DNA of 64,000 nt from Thiosocius sp963736445 (GTDB taxonomy: Bacteria > Pseudomonadota > Gammaproteobacteria > Chromatiales > Chromatiaceae). This document shows positions 1 through 9,178 of this stretch, one piece after another. Made by a program: the position numbers and the translations under genes. Each line of letters starts with the position of its first letter. Position 1 is the stretch's first letter. The DNA is taken from positions 124,001-188,000 of the forward strand of contig CAVTOY010000004.1 of NCBI GenBank assembly GCA_963736445.1. Direction: 5' to 3'. The notes beneath the pieces are model-generated. The model did no database searches and was not told the DNA's origin. It was given only the letters and a program-made list of their open reading frames with translations.

Positions 1-1494
1 TCACACGAGCTGTACTTCGCGTCCGTGTCGACCCACGGTGTGCTGATGGGCTTCGTGCTGACGACCTTTTTCATCATGGGCTTCGGCTATTACACGGCCA
101 GCACTTCACTGAAGCGCCCTCTTTGGAGCCCGGGGCTGGCGTGGGCCGCGTTCCTGGTCGCGCTGAGCGGCACCGTGATGGCGGCAATCCCGCTGCTCAC
201 CGGCCACGCCTCGGTGCTGTACACCTTCTACCCGCCGCTGAAGGCCCACCCGGCCTTCTACATCGGCGCGACACTGCTGGTGGTCGGCTCCTGGATCTGG
301 TGTCTGGAGATGATCATGTCCACGGTCTCGTGGAAACGTGAGAATCCCGGCCAAGTGGTCCCACTAGCGATGTACGGCACCACGGCCAATGCCATCATGT
401 GGCTGTGGGCCAGCGCCGGCGTGGCTATCGAGATGTTGTTCCAGCTGATCCCCTGGTCGCTTGGCCTGATGAATACCATCGACCCGGGTCTTGCGCGCAC
501 GCTGTTCTCCTGGACGCTGCACGCAATTGTCTATTTCTGGCTGTTCCCGGCGTATATCGCGATGTACACCATCCTGCCAAAGGTCGCCGGTGGGCGTCTG
601 TTCAGCGATGAAATGGCGCGCATTGCCTTCATCATGCTGCTGGTGATCAGCGTACCGATCGGCTTCCATCATCTGTACATGGATCCGCAACAGTCCGCCG
701 GTTTCAAATTCCTACATATGCTCGGGACATTCGGTGTCGCCATCCCGACGCTGTTGACGGGCTTCACGGTACTCGCCTCCCTCGAGGGAGCCGGGCGTCT
801 GCGCGGCGGCAAGGGTCTGTTCGGCTGGATCGGCGCGCTGGATTGGAAGCAGCCCATGGTCGTTGCCGGCATGCTGGCGCTGTTCATGCTGATCGCCGGC
901 GGCTGGGGGGGCATGATCAACGCCAGCTATCAGATGAACACCATGGTGCACAATACGCAGTGGGTCACCGGCCATTTCCATCTGATCTTCGGCGGCACCA
1001 CGGTCATCATGTATCTGGCGACCGCCTATTGGCTGTGGCCCAAGCTGACCGGTCGGCAACTGGCCTCGCGCGGCATGGCCGTCATGCAGCTCTGGCTGTG
1101 GACCATCGGCATGCTGGTCCTGACGCTGCCGTGGCATGCACTCGGCCTGCTGGGACAGCCGCGCCGGATCTCCTCGACGCCCTATGACTCACCATTGGTG
1201 GCACAGTGGGACCCGCACGAAGTGGCAATGATCGTCGGCGGTGCCATCCTGTTGTTCTCGGCCCTGCTGTTCGTTCTCAACCTGCTGCTATCGCATATTT
1301 CCAAGAAGGCCGAGAACGAGAGCGACGACGACTGGGCAGTGGCCGTCTATCCGCCGATGCGTGTACCCAAGCCGATGAACGGCTTTGCGCTATGGAACGG
1401 CATCGTGGCCGTGTGGATGGTAGTGGCCTATGGCATACCGATTGTCCAGCTGCTGATTATGGATGCACCCGGTTCGTTGGCGTGGGGGTATTGA
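1..1494 (+). CDS. Heme-copper (ba3-like) cytochrome c oxidase subunit I, 5' truncated
   Basis: This is the catalytic subunit of a terminal oxidase that reduces oxygen at a heme-copper centre in the cytoplasmic membrane. The frame is open from base 1, so the start lies left of the window; roughly 60 residues are probably missing by comparison with ba3 oxidases. About 12 hydrophobic helices are visible. Family landmarks are present: a THGV histidine near the start (low-spin heme ligand), HAIVYFWLFPAY (copper-ligand His with the Tyr four residues on), the HHLYMDP His pair, and VTGHFHLIFGG with the two heme histidines. The His-Tyr spacing and the following motif fit the B-type (ba3) oxidases better than the A-type. 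The stop overlaps the next cytochrome gene. Subunit II is not visible and may lie upstream. Oxidase identity is secure; the heme type is inferred. Confidence 0.9.
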   Translation, partial: SHELYFASVSTHGVLMGFVLTTFFIMGFGYYTASTSLKRPLWSPGLAWAAFLVALSGTVMAAIPLLTGHASVLYTFYPPLKAHPAFYIGATLLVVGSWIWCLEMIMSTVSWKRENPGQVVPLAMYGTTANAIMWLWASAGVAIEMLFQLIPWSLGLMNTIDPGLARTLFSWTLHAIVYFWLFPAYIAMYTILPKVAGGRLFSDEMARIAFIMLLVISVPIGFHHLYMDPQQSAGFKFLHMLGTFGVAIPTLLTGFTVLASLEGAGRLRGGKGLFGWIGALDWKQPMVVAGMLALFMLIAGGWGGMINASYQMNTMVHNTQWVTGHFHLIFGGTTVIMYLATAYWLWPKLTGRQLASRGMAVMQLWLWTIGMLVLTLPWHALGLLGQPRRISSTPYDSPLVAQWDPHEVAMIVGGAILLFSALLFVLNLLLSHISKKAENESDDDWAVAVYPPMRVPKPMNGFALWNGIVAVWMVVAYGIPIVQLLIMDAPGSLAWGY

Positions 1495-2210
1495 TGGCGA
1501 TGAAAAAGCGCATATTGATCCTGGTGACCTGCTGTCTGCTGCCGATCGGTCTGATTCATGCAGCACCGTCATCGAACGTCGCCTGGACGGTCGAGACCTA
1601 TACGATGGTCAAGAACGGCGACCCGACAATCGGTGCGAAAATCGAGACCGTCGAGACCGAGGACGTCCTGGCCTGCACAGGCTGCCATGGCAAAGGCGGC
1701 GCCGAACCCGATCGCGACAAGCACCCCACCCTGGCAGGACAGGTTGCCGCCTACACTTACAAGCAGCTGCGCGACTACAAGGATGGCAAGCGCGAAAACC
1801 GCCGCATGAACGAGGCGGTGGAGCGCCTTTCGAACGAGCAGCTGGCCGCGCTGGCGGCCTGGTATGCGGGGCAGCCGATCGCCTCGGTCGAGGTCGACGC
1901 CGACGAGCAGGTCAGCGACGAGACGATCGCCCTGGTATTCCGCGGCGACAAGACACGGATGATCCAACCCTGTGCATCCTGTCATGGTCCGCGCGGCGAA
2001 GGTGCCATCATCGATGTGCCGGCCATCGCGGGTCAGAACGTCAAGTATTTCGTCAATACCATGAAAGACTACGCGAAAGAGAAACGCGCCAACGACATCT
2101 ACTCCCGCATGCGCATTATCGCCAAGGCGCTGACGCGTGATGAGATCAACGAGTTGGCGGTGTATTACGCCAGACTCGGTGGGGACCTGAAGCAGGCCAG
2201 CACCGAATGA
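1494..2210 (+). CDS. Periplasmic diheme cytochrome c (c4-like)
   Basis: This 238-residue protein has a hydrophobic signal peptide (about residues 1-24) and two heme-c sites, CTGCH at 61-65 and CASCH at 160-164, in two similar halves as in cytochrome c4/c553 proteins. It should carry electrons in the periplasm. The ATG overlaps the oxidase stop codon (TGATG arrangement), so the two genes are translationally coupled and the cytochrome is a likely electron donor to that oxidase. A second in-frame ATG lies six bases downstream and may equally be the start. It is followed by fccA after an 84-base gap. The c-type assignment is certain; the partner is inferred from position. Confidence 0.88.
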   Translation: MAMKKRILILVTCCLLPIGLIHAAPSSNVAWTVETYTMVKNGDPTIGAKIETVETEDVLACTGCHGKGGAEPDRDKHPTLAGQVAAYTYKQLRDYKDGKRENRRMNEAVERLSNEQLAALAAWYAGQPIASVEVDADEQVSDETIALVFRGDKTRMIQPCASCHGPRGEGAIIDVPAIAGQNVKYFVNTMKDYAKEKRANDIYSRMRIIAKALTRDEINELAVYYARLGGDLKQASTE

Positions 2211-2294
2211 ATCGCAAACAACAAAGCGGGCCCGGCGGTTTGCCGGACCAGACACACCACTGCCCTTCCACTCAGAGAGAAATCAGGAGGAACT

Positions 2295-2903
2295 ATGAGC
2301 TGCAAAAAGAAGGCGCTTGCCGCGCTAATCGGCTCTATCTTCGTCGTATCCGCCACGCAGGCGCTGGCCGGTGCCAGCGCCAAGGCCATGGCCGACACCT
2401 GTGCCGGCTGCCATGGCACCAATGGCCAAAGCGTAGGCCCTGCAACACCCAACCTTGCCGGAATATCCGAGGCCTATTTCATCGAGACCATGAACGGCTT
2501 CAAGGCGCTGCCCAAGGGCGCCACACACGCGGAAGACGCGCGCCCGGCGACCATCATGAACCGCATCGCCAAGGGTTACAGCGATGAGCAGATCGAGGCA
2601 ATGGGTGCCTATTTTGCCAGCCTGCCGGTGTATAAAGCCAAGGTGCCGCATGACCCCGCCAAGGCGAAAATGGGCGCCGAGGTCTATGACAAAGGCTGTG
2701 CCAAATGCCACGACGAAAACGGCGCACTGCCGGACGACGATGCCGGCATCCTGGCCGGCCAGTGGCTGCCCTGGCTGGAGTTCTCGATGGTCGATTTCAA
2801 GTCCGGCCATCGTGAAATGCCGAAAAAAATGAAGAAGCAGGTCGACGCACTCAGCGATGAGGAGCTCGCGGCCGTGCTGAACTTCTTCGCCAGCCAGCAG
2901 TAA
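2295..2903 (+). CDS. fccA: Sulfide dehydrogenase (flavocytochrome c), diheme cytochrome subunit
   Basis: This 202-residue secreted cytochrome has a signal peptide (about residues 1-25, ending ALA) and two heme-binding sites, CAGCH at 36-40 and CAKCH at 135-139, the two-domain layout of FccA. In flavocytochrome c it accepts electrons from the FAD subunit during sulfide oxidation and passes them to soluble cytochromes. The start is fixed by AGGAGG at 2285-2290, four bases before the ATG. The flavin subunit follows 16 bases downstream with its own ribosome site. Alone it could be called a generic c4-type cytochrome; the neighbouring fccB makes FccA the best name. Confidence 0.9.
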   Translation: MSCKKKALAALIGSIFVVSATQALAGASAKAMADTCAGCHGTNGQSVGPATPNLAGISEAYFIETMNGFKALPKGATHAEDARPATIMNRIAKGYSDEQIEAMGAYFASLPVYKAKVPHDPAKAKMGAEVYDKGCAKCHDENGALPDDDAGILAGQWLPWLEFSMVDFKSGHREMPKKMKKQVDALSDEELAAVLNFFASQQ

Positions 2904-2919
2904 TCGGAGGAACACAACA

Positions 2920-4197
2920 ATGGCAAACTTCACACGTAGAAAGTTCATCCAGGTAGCCGGCGGCGCGGCGGCGGTCAGCTCGCTGGGTTTCCCGGCTATC
3001 GTTGGCGCGGCCAGCAAGAAGGTGGTCGTGGTCGGCGGCGGCACCGGTGGCGCGACTGCGGCCAAGTACATCCGCATGGCCGATTCCTCGGTCGACGTCA
3101 CCCTGATCGAGCCCAACGAAAACTATTACACCTGCTACATGAGCAACGAGGTCCTGTCGGGGCATCGCACCATGGATTCCATCAAGGTCGGCTACGACGG
3201 GCTGCGCGGCCATGGCGTCACGGTCGTTCACGATACCGTGACCGACATCGATGCCGCCGGTAAGAAAGTGATGACCGCGGGCGGCCAGACTTTCGCCTAT
3301 GACCGCTGCATCGTCGCACCGGGCATTTCGTTCAAAGGCAACATCGAAGGCTATGACGACGCGGCCATGCAGGCCATGCCGCATGCCTGGAAGGCCGGTG
3401 AGCAGACCGTCCTGCTGCGCAAAAAGCTCGAGGCCATGGCCGACGGCGGCGTGGTCATGATCGCATCGCCACCGAATCCCTTCCGCTGCCCACCCGGGCC
3501 GTACGAGCGTGCGTGCCAGATCGCCATGTACCTGCAGGCCAAGAAGCCCAAGTCCAAGGTGATGATCGTCGACGCCAAGGACAAGTTCTCCAAGAAGGGG
3601 CTGTTCACCCAGGCGTTCGAGCGCTATTTCAAGGACACCATTGAATGGGTACCAGGCAAGGACACCGGCGGCGGCGTGGTGCGGGTCGATGCGGCAAGCG
3701 GCACCCTGTACACCGGCGACGGCAAGGAGCACAAGCCGGCCGTGGCCAACGTCATCCCGGCGCAGCAGGCCGGCGCGATCGCCATCAAGGCCGGTCTGAC
3801 CGACGACTCCGGCTGGTGCCCGGTCGACGGGCGTTCGTTCGAGTCGACCATCCACAAGGGGGTGCATGTGATTGGCGATGCCTCCATCGCCAAGCCGTTG
3901 CCGAAGTCGGGCTATGCCGCGAACTCCGAGGGCAAGGTGGCCGCTGCCGCGGTCGTGGCAATGTTGAAGGGCGAAGAGCCAGGTGACCCGGCGCTGGTCA
4001 ACACCTGTTACTCCATCGTCGGCCCGAACGATGCGATCTCGGTGGCCATGGTCTATGACATGAAGGAAGGGCAGCTGAGCAAGGTCGATGGTTCCGGTGG
4101 CCTGACGCCGATGGACAGCCCGCCCGAGATGCGCGCTCGCGATGTGCAATATGCCTATAGCTGGTATGACAACATCGTGCACGACAGCTTCGGTTGA
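2920..4197 (+). CDS. fccB: Sulfide dehydrogenase (flavocytochrome c), flavin subunit
   Basis: This 425-residue FAD protein oxidises sulfide to sulfur in the periplasm. A twin-arginine-like leader (RRKFIQVAGG) fits export of a folded flavoprotein. A dinucleotide-binding GGGTGG motif follows at about residue 39. Cys72 in a YTCYMSNE context matches the cysteine that binds FAD covalently in the Allochromatium enzyme. Cys190 (PFRCPPGP) and Cys363 (NTCYSIVG) match its redox-active disulfide pair. All key residues are therefore present. The C-terminal part is the sulfide dehydrogenase-specific domain. GGAGG lies nine bases before the ATG. A terminator follows 24 bases after the stop, closing the oxidase-cytochrome-fcc unit. 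Confidence 0.96.
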   Translation: MANFTRRKFIQVAGGAAAVSSLGFPAIVGAASKKVVVVGGGTGGATAAKYIRMADSSVDVTLIEPNENYYTCYMSNEVLSGHRTMDSIKVGYDGLRGHGVTVVHDTVTDIDAAGKKVMTAGGQTFAYDRCIVAPGISFKGNIEGYDDAAMQAMPHAWKAGEQTVLLRKKLEAMADGGVVMIASPPNPFRCPPGPYERACQIAMYLQAKKPKSKVMIVDAKDKFSKKGLFTQAFERYFKDTIEWVPGKDTGGGVVRVDAASGTLYTGDGKEHKPAVANVIPAQQAGAIAIKAGLTDDSGWCPVDGRSFESTIHKGVHVIGDASIAKPLPKSGYAANSEGKVAAAAVVAMLKGEEPGDPALVNTCYSIVGPNDAISVAMVYDMKEGQLSKVDGSGGLTPMDSPPEMRARDVQYAYSWYDNIVHDSFG

Positions 4198-4221
4198 TCA
4201 ACGTTCGGAAACGACGCTTCC

Positions 4222-4244
4222 AGGGCCCTGCGGGGCCCTTTTTT
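4222..4244 (+). terminator. Rho-independent terminator after fccB
   Basis: A perfect 7-bp stem (agggccc, 4222-4228, with gggccct, 4233-4239) has a 4-base loop and runs into six T residues. It works in the + direction only: on the other strand the stem is preceded, not followed, by the A/T run. It ends the sulfide-oxidation transcript in front of the convergent hydrogenase operon. Confidence 0.9.
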
Positions 4245-4295
4245 GTGGCAGCCGGGAGGGAGCCTGAATGTTCGATGCAGTGCGATGCGCTTGGC

Positions 4296-6038
4296 TTATC
4301 GCACCTTCACCTGCAGCATCTCCTCGCCGTCTTCATCGGTGAGATGCACCGCGCAGGCGATGCAGGGATCGAAGCTGTGGATGGTGCGCAGGATCTCGAC
4401 CGGCTGCTGCGGATCGTACAGCTCATGGTTATCCTGCAGGGCCGCCTCGTAGGCGCCCGGCTGGTTCTGCGGGTCACGCGGTCCGGCGTTCCAGGTCGAC
4501 GGCACCACCGCCTGGTAGTTGTCGATCTTTTGATCCTTGATCACGATGTAATGTGCCAGGCCGCCGCGCGGCGCCTCCATGAAGCCGACGCCCTTGGCCT
4601 CCCGCGGCCAGGTCGAGGGATCCCACAGCTTCTCGTTGAACGTACGGGTGTTGCCGGCCTTGATGTTGGCATTCAGGGTATCCATCCAGGTTTGCATCTT
4701 GTCGGCGATGAGCTTGGTCTCGAGCGTGCGCGCCGCGGTGCGGCCCAGGGTCGAGAACAGGGCGCGCTTGTCGGCACCCAGGGTGCTCAGGGTTGAATCG
4801 ACCAAGGCACGGGTTGCCTCATCGCCCTTGGCGTACAGGAGTAGCACGCGCGCCAAGGGTCCGACCTCCATCGCCCTGCCCTTCCAGCGCGGCGACTTGA
4901 GCCATGAATAGCCGTCCTCGACGTTGAGTTGTTTGTAGGGTGCATCCGGCCCGCCGCGGCCCTTGTAATCGAACGTGGTCTCGCCCTGCCAGGGATGCAG
5001 CCCAGCGTCCTTGCCTCCGTCGTAGTCATACCAGCTGTGGGCAACGAACTCCTGCACCTCGGCCTCTGCGCGCAGGTCGACATCCTGCACCTCGCCGAGG
5101 TTGCGATCGACGATCGCGCCCGGCGGTATCCACCAGCTCGCCGGATCGCGCAGGTTGCTGCCCGGCTCGGCCGAAGGGAAGTCGCCGTACACCAGGAAGT
5201 TGCCGAGCCCCTCCCCGCGGCCGAACCAGTCCTTGTAGAAACCGGCCACCGCTATCGTATCGGGCACATAGACCTGGTCGACGAAGTTGCGCATCTTGTC
5301 GATGATCGACTGCACCTGTGCGAGCTTATCGGCATTGATGGCGGAGTCCGACTCGAGATCTATCGGGCTTGGCGAACCGCCGACCAGAAACATCGGGTGC
5401 GGGTTCTTGCCGCCGAATATCGCGTGCAACTTGACCACGTCACGCTGCCACTCCAAGGCCTCCAGATAGTGCGATACCGCCATCAGGTTGGCCTCCGGCG
5501 GCAGTTTATAGGCGGGATGCCCCCAGTAGGCCTTGGCGAAGATACCGAGCTGCCCCGCCTCGACAAAGGTCTTGAGCCGCTTCTGCGTATCCGCAAAGTA
5601 ACCGGGCGACGACTTCGACCAGCTGGAAAGACTTTGCGCCAGCTCGGATGTCGCCTTCGGGTCCGCACTCAAGGCCGAGACCACGTCGACCCAGTCCAGT
5701 GCGTGCAGGTGATAGAAGTGCATCACATGGTCATGCACATACTGCGAGGCGATCATCAGGTTGCGGATCAGCTGGGCATTGGCAGGGATTTCGTAATCGA
5801 GCGCATCCTCCACCGCGCGCACCGAGGCGATACCGTGCACCAGGGTGCACACGCCGCAGATACGCTGGGCGAATGCCCAGGCGTCACGCGGGTCTCGCCC
5901 CTGCAGGATCAGCTCGATACCCCGGACCATGGTGCCCGAGGAATAGGCGGACTCGATCTGGTTGCCATTCATCTGCGCCTCGATGCGCAGATGCCCCTCG
6001 ATACGGGTGATGGGATCGACGACGACGCGTTCACTCAT
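4296..6038 (-). CDS. hynL: [NiFe] hydrogenase large subunit (Hyn type)
   Basis: This 580-residue group 1 uptake hydrogenase subunit carries the Ni-Fe active site. The L1 motif RICGVC (59-64) and the C-terminal L2 motif DPCIACAVH (557-565) supply the four cysteine ligands. The 15 residues after the final His are the extension removed by the maturation protease, matching the protease gene found upstream (hynD). RGIE near residue 40 is also typical. It is the last gene of the operon, 85 bases after isp2. Separation of the small and large subunit genes by isp1 and isp2 is characteristic of the Hyn enzyme of Thiocapsa roseopersicina. Confidence 0.96.
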   Translation of the reverse strand: MSERVVVDPITRIEGHLRIEAQMNGNQIESAYSSGTMVRGIELILQGRDPRDAWAFAQRICGVCTLVHGIASVRAVEDALDYEIPANAQLIRNLMIASQYVHDHVMHFYHLHALDWVDVVSALSADPKATSELAQSLSSWSKSSPGYFADTQKRLKTFVEAGQLGIFAKAYWGHPAYKLPPEANLMAVSHYLEALEWQRDVVKLHAIFGGKNPHPMFLVGGSPSPIDLESDSAINADKLAQVQSIIDKMRNFVDQVYVPDTIAVAGFYKDWFGRGEGLGNFLVYGDFPSAEPGSNLRDPASWWIPPGAIVDRNLGEVQDVDLRAEAEVQEFVAHSWYDYDGGKDAGLHPWQGETTFDYKGRGGPDAPYKQLNVEDGYSWLKSPRWKGRAMEVGPLARVLLLYAKGDEATRALVDSTLSTLGADKRALFSTLGRTAARTLETKLIADKMQTWMDTLNANIKAGNTRTFNEKLWDPSTWPREAKGVGFMEAPRGGLAHYIVIKDQKIDNYQAVVPSTWNAGPRDPQNQPGAYEAALQDNHELYDPQQPVEILRTIHSFDPCIACAVHLTDEDGEEMLQVKVR

Positions 6039-6123
6039 GGTTATTCATTCCTTCAACGATAGGGCCGACGGGACAGGTCCCGCCTTTGCAACACGGGCAG
6101 CTGAGCGCCCCCCGTGATGACCA

Positions 6124-7461
6124 TCAATCCGCCAGATTCGCACCCACCAGCGCGACCAGACTCTCGATCGGTTTTTCCCAATGTGTATCCGCGGCGCCGG
6201 CCATGAAATTGACCCGGCAGCTCGCACAGGACGTGACGACCCTATCGGCCCCGGCGTCCTCGAACTGCTCGCGCTTCAACTCCCAGACCTTGGCACGCAG
6301 AGGTGCCGCGCGGCGAATCAAAAAGTTGCCCGCGCCGCCCCCGCAGCAGTAGCTCTGCGCTCGGTTGGGCTCAACCTCTGACAGATCCACACCGAGTGCC
6401 TGCAGGGCCTCGCGCGGCTCATCGAACACGCCACCCACCCGTCCGAGCTTACACGGGTCATGGTAGGTGACCTTTCCGGCAGCGGGTATCTTCTTGACCT
6501 TCAGCTTGCCCGCCTTGATCTCGCGCCCGATAAACTCCGAGATCGCGAGCACCTCGAACGGCAGCGGCTTGCCATAGGCGGCCGCGCCATCCCAGCGCAG
6601 TGCCGGATAAGAATGGCCGCACTCGGGAATAATGACGGTCTTCGCGCCGACCGCGATCGCCGCCTCGATCACGCGCATCGCAGCGGCCCTGTGGTACTCA
6701 CGGTAACCGGCCATATAGCCGAAATTCGCCGCCTCATAGCCACAGGTGCTCACGGTCCATGAGCACCCCAGCTTGTTCATGATCCTGGCAGTCCCCTCGA
6801 GCGCATCAGTAAACAGCCACATCTCAATGACGCTGGTCACGACCAGGATGTCGGCCTGCGGCTGGTCCAGCGGGATATCTATGCCCTTTTGCTTGAGCGC
6901 CTCCGCGGCCTGCACCAGCGAGTCGCTGCCCATGCCGAACATCGTACCGCGGTCGCCCTGCTCATGGCTCATCGCACGCTGCTCGGCGACTGCAAGACCC
7001 GCATTCGCGAGGGCCTCACGGGTCAGCGCCACCATCTCGGCGACATGTATGCCCATTGGACAGATCAGACTGCAACGGCCGCACTCGGTGCAGGAGTCGT
7101 ATACGAGTTCCTGCCAGTCCTCGAGTTCTTGCGCAGTAATTTCGCGCGTCAGCAGCCGGCGCAGCCAGCGATTCGGGCTCACCTCGCGCTGATAGACGCG
7201 GCGCGTAAGCTCCAGCTTGCGGATCGGCGTGTACTTTGCATCCTGCGTGGCCACGTAGTAGTGGCAGGCCTCGGCACACATGCCGCAATGCACACAGGTC
7301 TCGAGGTCCATCGCCTCATGCGGCAGGATACTCTTGATCACGGTGTTCTTGAAAATCCGCACCCGCTCCTCATCGGATCGCTCGGTAGCGGGTGGCGCCA
7401 TCTCGGACAGCATTCCGACACCTGCCCGAAATTGCTCGAACGCTTCCTTACTGACGCTCAT
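6124..7461 (-). CDS. isp2: Isp2, iron-sulfur (HdrD-like) electron-transfer protein of Hyn hydrogenase
   Basis: This 445-residue protein resembles heterodisulfide reductase subunit D. Two ferredoxin-type cluster motifs lie in the N-terminal third (CVHCGMCAEAC and CTECGRCSLICP). They are followed by two cysteine-rich CCG-type domains (one with SYCCGGGAGN, and CASC further on). In Thiocapsa, Isp1 and Isp2 link the Hyn hydrogenase to the membrane electron chain. The ATG overlaps the isp1 stop by four bases. No membrane segment is seen, so it should sit on the cytoplasmic face, bound to Isp1. Confidence 0.92.
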   Translation of the reverse strand: MSVSKEAFEQFRAGVGMLSEMAPPATERSDEERVRIFKNTVIKSILPHEAMDLETCVHCGMCAEACHYYVATQDAKYTPIRKLELTRRVYQREVSPNRWLRRLLTREITAQELEDWQELVYDSCTECGRCSLICPMGIHVAEMVALTREALANAGLAVAEQRAMSHEQGDRGTMFGMGSDSLVQAAEALKQKGIDIPLDQPQADILVVTSVIEMWLFTDALEGTARIMNKLGCSWTVSTCGYEAANFGYMAGYREYHRAAAMRVIEAAIAVGAKTVIIPECGHSYPALRWDGAAAYGKPLPFEVLAISEFIGREIKAGKLKVKKIPAAGKVTYHDPCKLGRVGGVFDEPREALQALGVDLSEVEPNRAQSYCCGGGAGNFLIRRAAPLRAKVWELKREQFEDAGADRVVTSCASCRVNFMAGAADTHWEKPIESLVALVGANLAD

Positions 7462-8117
7462 ATACGAACCCCCCGGCGGGCAAAGATGGCGCCGACGTTA
7501 TAGCGGGACGGAAAGATGAAGAACACATGCATCAGTTTGCCGAACGGGAACCAGATCAGCAGCAGACAGAAACTCAGCACATGCAGTCCCAATAGCGTTT
7601 CATAATGCAGACCGACGCGCGCAACGACCATATAGCCGGTGATCAGCGGCAGCGCTGCAACCAGCCAGCTGATGTAGTCATCGGCGGTGGATATCAGCTT
7701 CAATACCGGATGCGTCATTCGCCGCACCAACAGAACGACCAGCGTCGCCAGCGTGATCGCGCCGACCACGAGGATCATCGGATTCGGCAGCCCTGGCCAA
7801 TCAAAGCCCAGAAAGCTCTCGAAAAACAGGATATGCGGCACGAAGAACAGCACCACGACAAAGTAACCAATGTGCCAAATGTAGCCGGTAATATGTGAGA
7901 AGCGAATACGTTCCTCGAAGGTCCGCGGGGGCAACGAACGGGTAAGTATGGTCATAGCGCCATCCTTGACCCGCTCTGCCCCGCTGATCCTCGCCCGCGA
8001 CATGTCTTTGCGGCGCATGACCAGCGCGGCGCCGAGGATACGCCAGATAATGCCCACCACAAAGATATACAGGGACCATTGCAGCGCCGTCCCACGTGCG
8101 AAATCGAGCAAGCTCAT
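7458..8117 (-). CDS. isp1: Isp1, membrane b-type cytochrome of Hyn hydrogenase
   Basis: This 219-residue integral membrane protein has about five hydrophobic helices and resembles the nitrate reductase gamma subunit. Histidines suited to heme b binding occur in HITGYIWHIGYF and VGLHYETLLGLHV. It should accept electrons from periplasmic HynSL and pass them across the membrane towards Isp2 or quinone. The ATG at 8117 overlaps the hynS stop (ATGA), and the stop overlaps the isp2 start, so the three genes are tightly coupled. A longer upstream frame exists but lies inside hynS and was not used. Confidence 0.93.
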   Translation of the reverse strand: MSLLDFARGTALQWSLYIFVVGIIWRILGAALVMRRKDMSRARISGAERVKDGAMTILTRSLPPRTFEERIRFSHITGYIWHIGYFVVVLFFVPHILFFESFLGFDWPGLPNPMILVVGAITLATLVVLLVRRMTHPVLKLISTADDYISWLVAALPLITGYMVVARVGLHYETLLGLHVLSFCLLLIWFPFGKLMHVFFIFPSRYNVGAIFARRGVRI

Positions 8118-9178
8118 ACGTCCTTCTCCTCGCTGGCTTCTGCCTGGCGTTTGCGCGCTAATGCGGCGGAACCGAGGCCGATTGCCACACCCGCGGCCAC
8201 GGCCGCCCCCAGTGCCGCCGGAGTGCCCCATCTACCTGCGGACAAGGGCTCGTAGAATGCGCCCTTGTCCCAGAAATTCGGCTCCGAGCAACCGACGCAG
8301 CCATGCCCGGCCTGGATCGGAAAACTCGTGCCCTCGTTCCACTTGGCGGTCGCGCAGGCGTTATAGGTAGTTGGCCCTTTGCAACCCAGTTTGAACAGAC
8401 ACCATCCCTTGCGCGCACCCTCGTCGTCGAAGGTGTCGGCAAACTGGCCGCGCTCGTAGAACGGCCGCCGGTAGCAGCGATCGTGGATGGTCTGGCCGAA
8501 AAACACCATGGGCCGGTTCAGGCTGTCCAATTCAGGCAGGCGTCCGAAGGTCAGGAAATGCGCCAGCACGCCGGTGATCACCGTTGGGATCGGCGGGCAT
8601 CCCGGCACGTTCACAATCGGCTTGTCGGTGATGATCTCGGACACGCCGACCGCCCCGGTCGGGTTCGGATTGGCGTGCGGAATACCACCGAAGGCCGCAC
8701 AGGTGCCGACGGAGATGATCGCCGCGGCACCCGCTGCGACCTCCTTCAGCATCGACAGATTGGTGATACCGGCGATGGTCGAGTAGATGCCGTCGTCTTT
8801 CAGCGGGATCGAACCATCGACCACCAGCAGGTACTTGCCTTCGTTCTCCTGCATCGCCGCTTCGCGCGCATGCTCCGCGGCGTCGCCGGCGGCGGCCTGC
8901 AGAGTGTGATGATAATCGAGGGAGATGTGATCGAAGATCAGCCCCTCGATGGTCGGTGCATGGCTGCGGGTCAGCGATTCCGTGCAGCCCGTGCACTCCT
9001 GAAACGACAGCCAGATCACCGAGGGCCGGCGCGCCTGCTCCAGCGCGGCGGCAATCCGCGGGATCATCAGCGGTGGCAGGGCCATCATCGAAGCCGTCGC
9101 CGCGCAGAACTTCATGAACCCGCGGCGCGAAACGCCGCGTTCACGCAGCCGCTCAGCCAGCGTCTTGTTATCCGTCAT
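8114..9178 (-). CDS. hynS: [NiFe] hydrogenase small subunit, Tat-exported
   Basis: This 354-residue iron-sulfur subunit relays electrons from the Ni-Fe centre. It starts with a twin-arginine signal (SRRGFMKF, about residues 17-24). The proximal-cluster motif CTGCTES is near residue 62. Further cluster ligands sit in GTCAAFGG, PGCPP, the DRCYRRP region and CVGCSEPNF. A C-terminal hydrophobic helix (about 315-340) anchors the enzyme to the membrane, with a charged tail. The start overlaps the stop of the upstream hupH-like gene by four bases, and the stop overlaps isp1. The enzyme should therefore face the periplasm. Confidence 0.96.
   Translation of the reverse strand: MTDNKTLAERLRERGVSRRGFMKFCAATASMMALPPLMIPRIAAALEQARRPSVIWLSFQECTGCTESLTRSHAPTIEGLIFDHISLDYHHTLQAAAGDAAEHAREAAMQENEGKYLLVVDGSIPLKDDGIYSTIAGITNLSMLKEVAAGAAAIISVGTCAAFGGIPHANPNPTGAVGVSEIITDKPIVNVPGCPPIPTVITGVLAHFLTFGRLPELDSLNRPMVFFGQTIHDRCYRRPFYERGQFADTFDDEGARKGWCLFKLGCKGPTTYNACATAKWNEGTSFPIQAGHGCVGCSEPNFWDKGAFYEPLSAGRWGTPAALGAAVAAGVAIGLGSAALARKRQAEASEEKDV

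Noticed and set aside
2851..4182. A 443-codon open frame on the - strand opposite fccB
   Set aside because: It is the mirror of a high-GC gene; fccB has all family residues, while this frame has no recognisable motif or ribosome site.
4929..6062. A 377-codon + strand frame opposite hynL
   Set aside because: It is a shadow of the hydrogenase gene, with repetitive His/Asp/Val-rich composition and no family.
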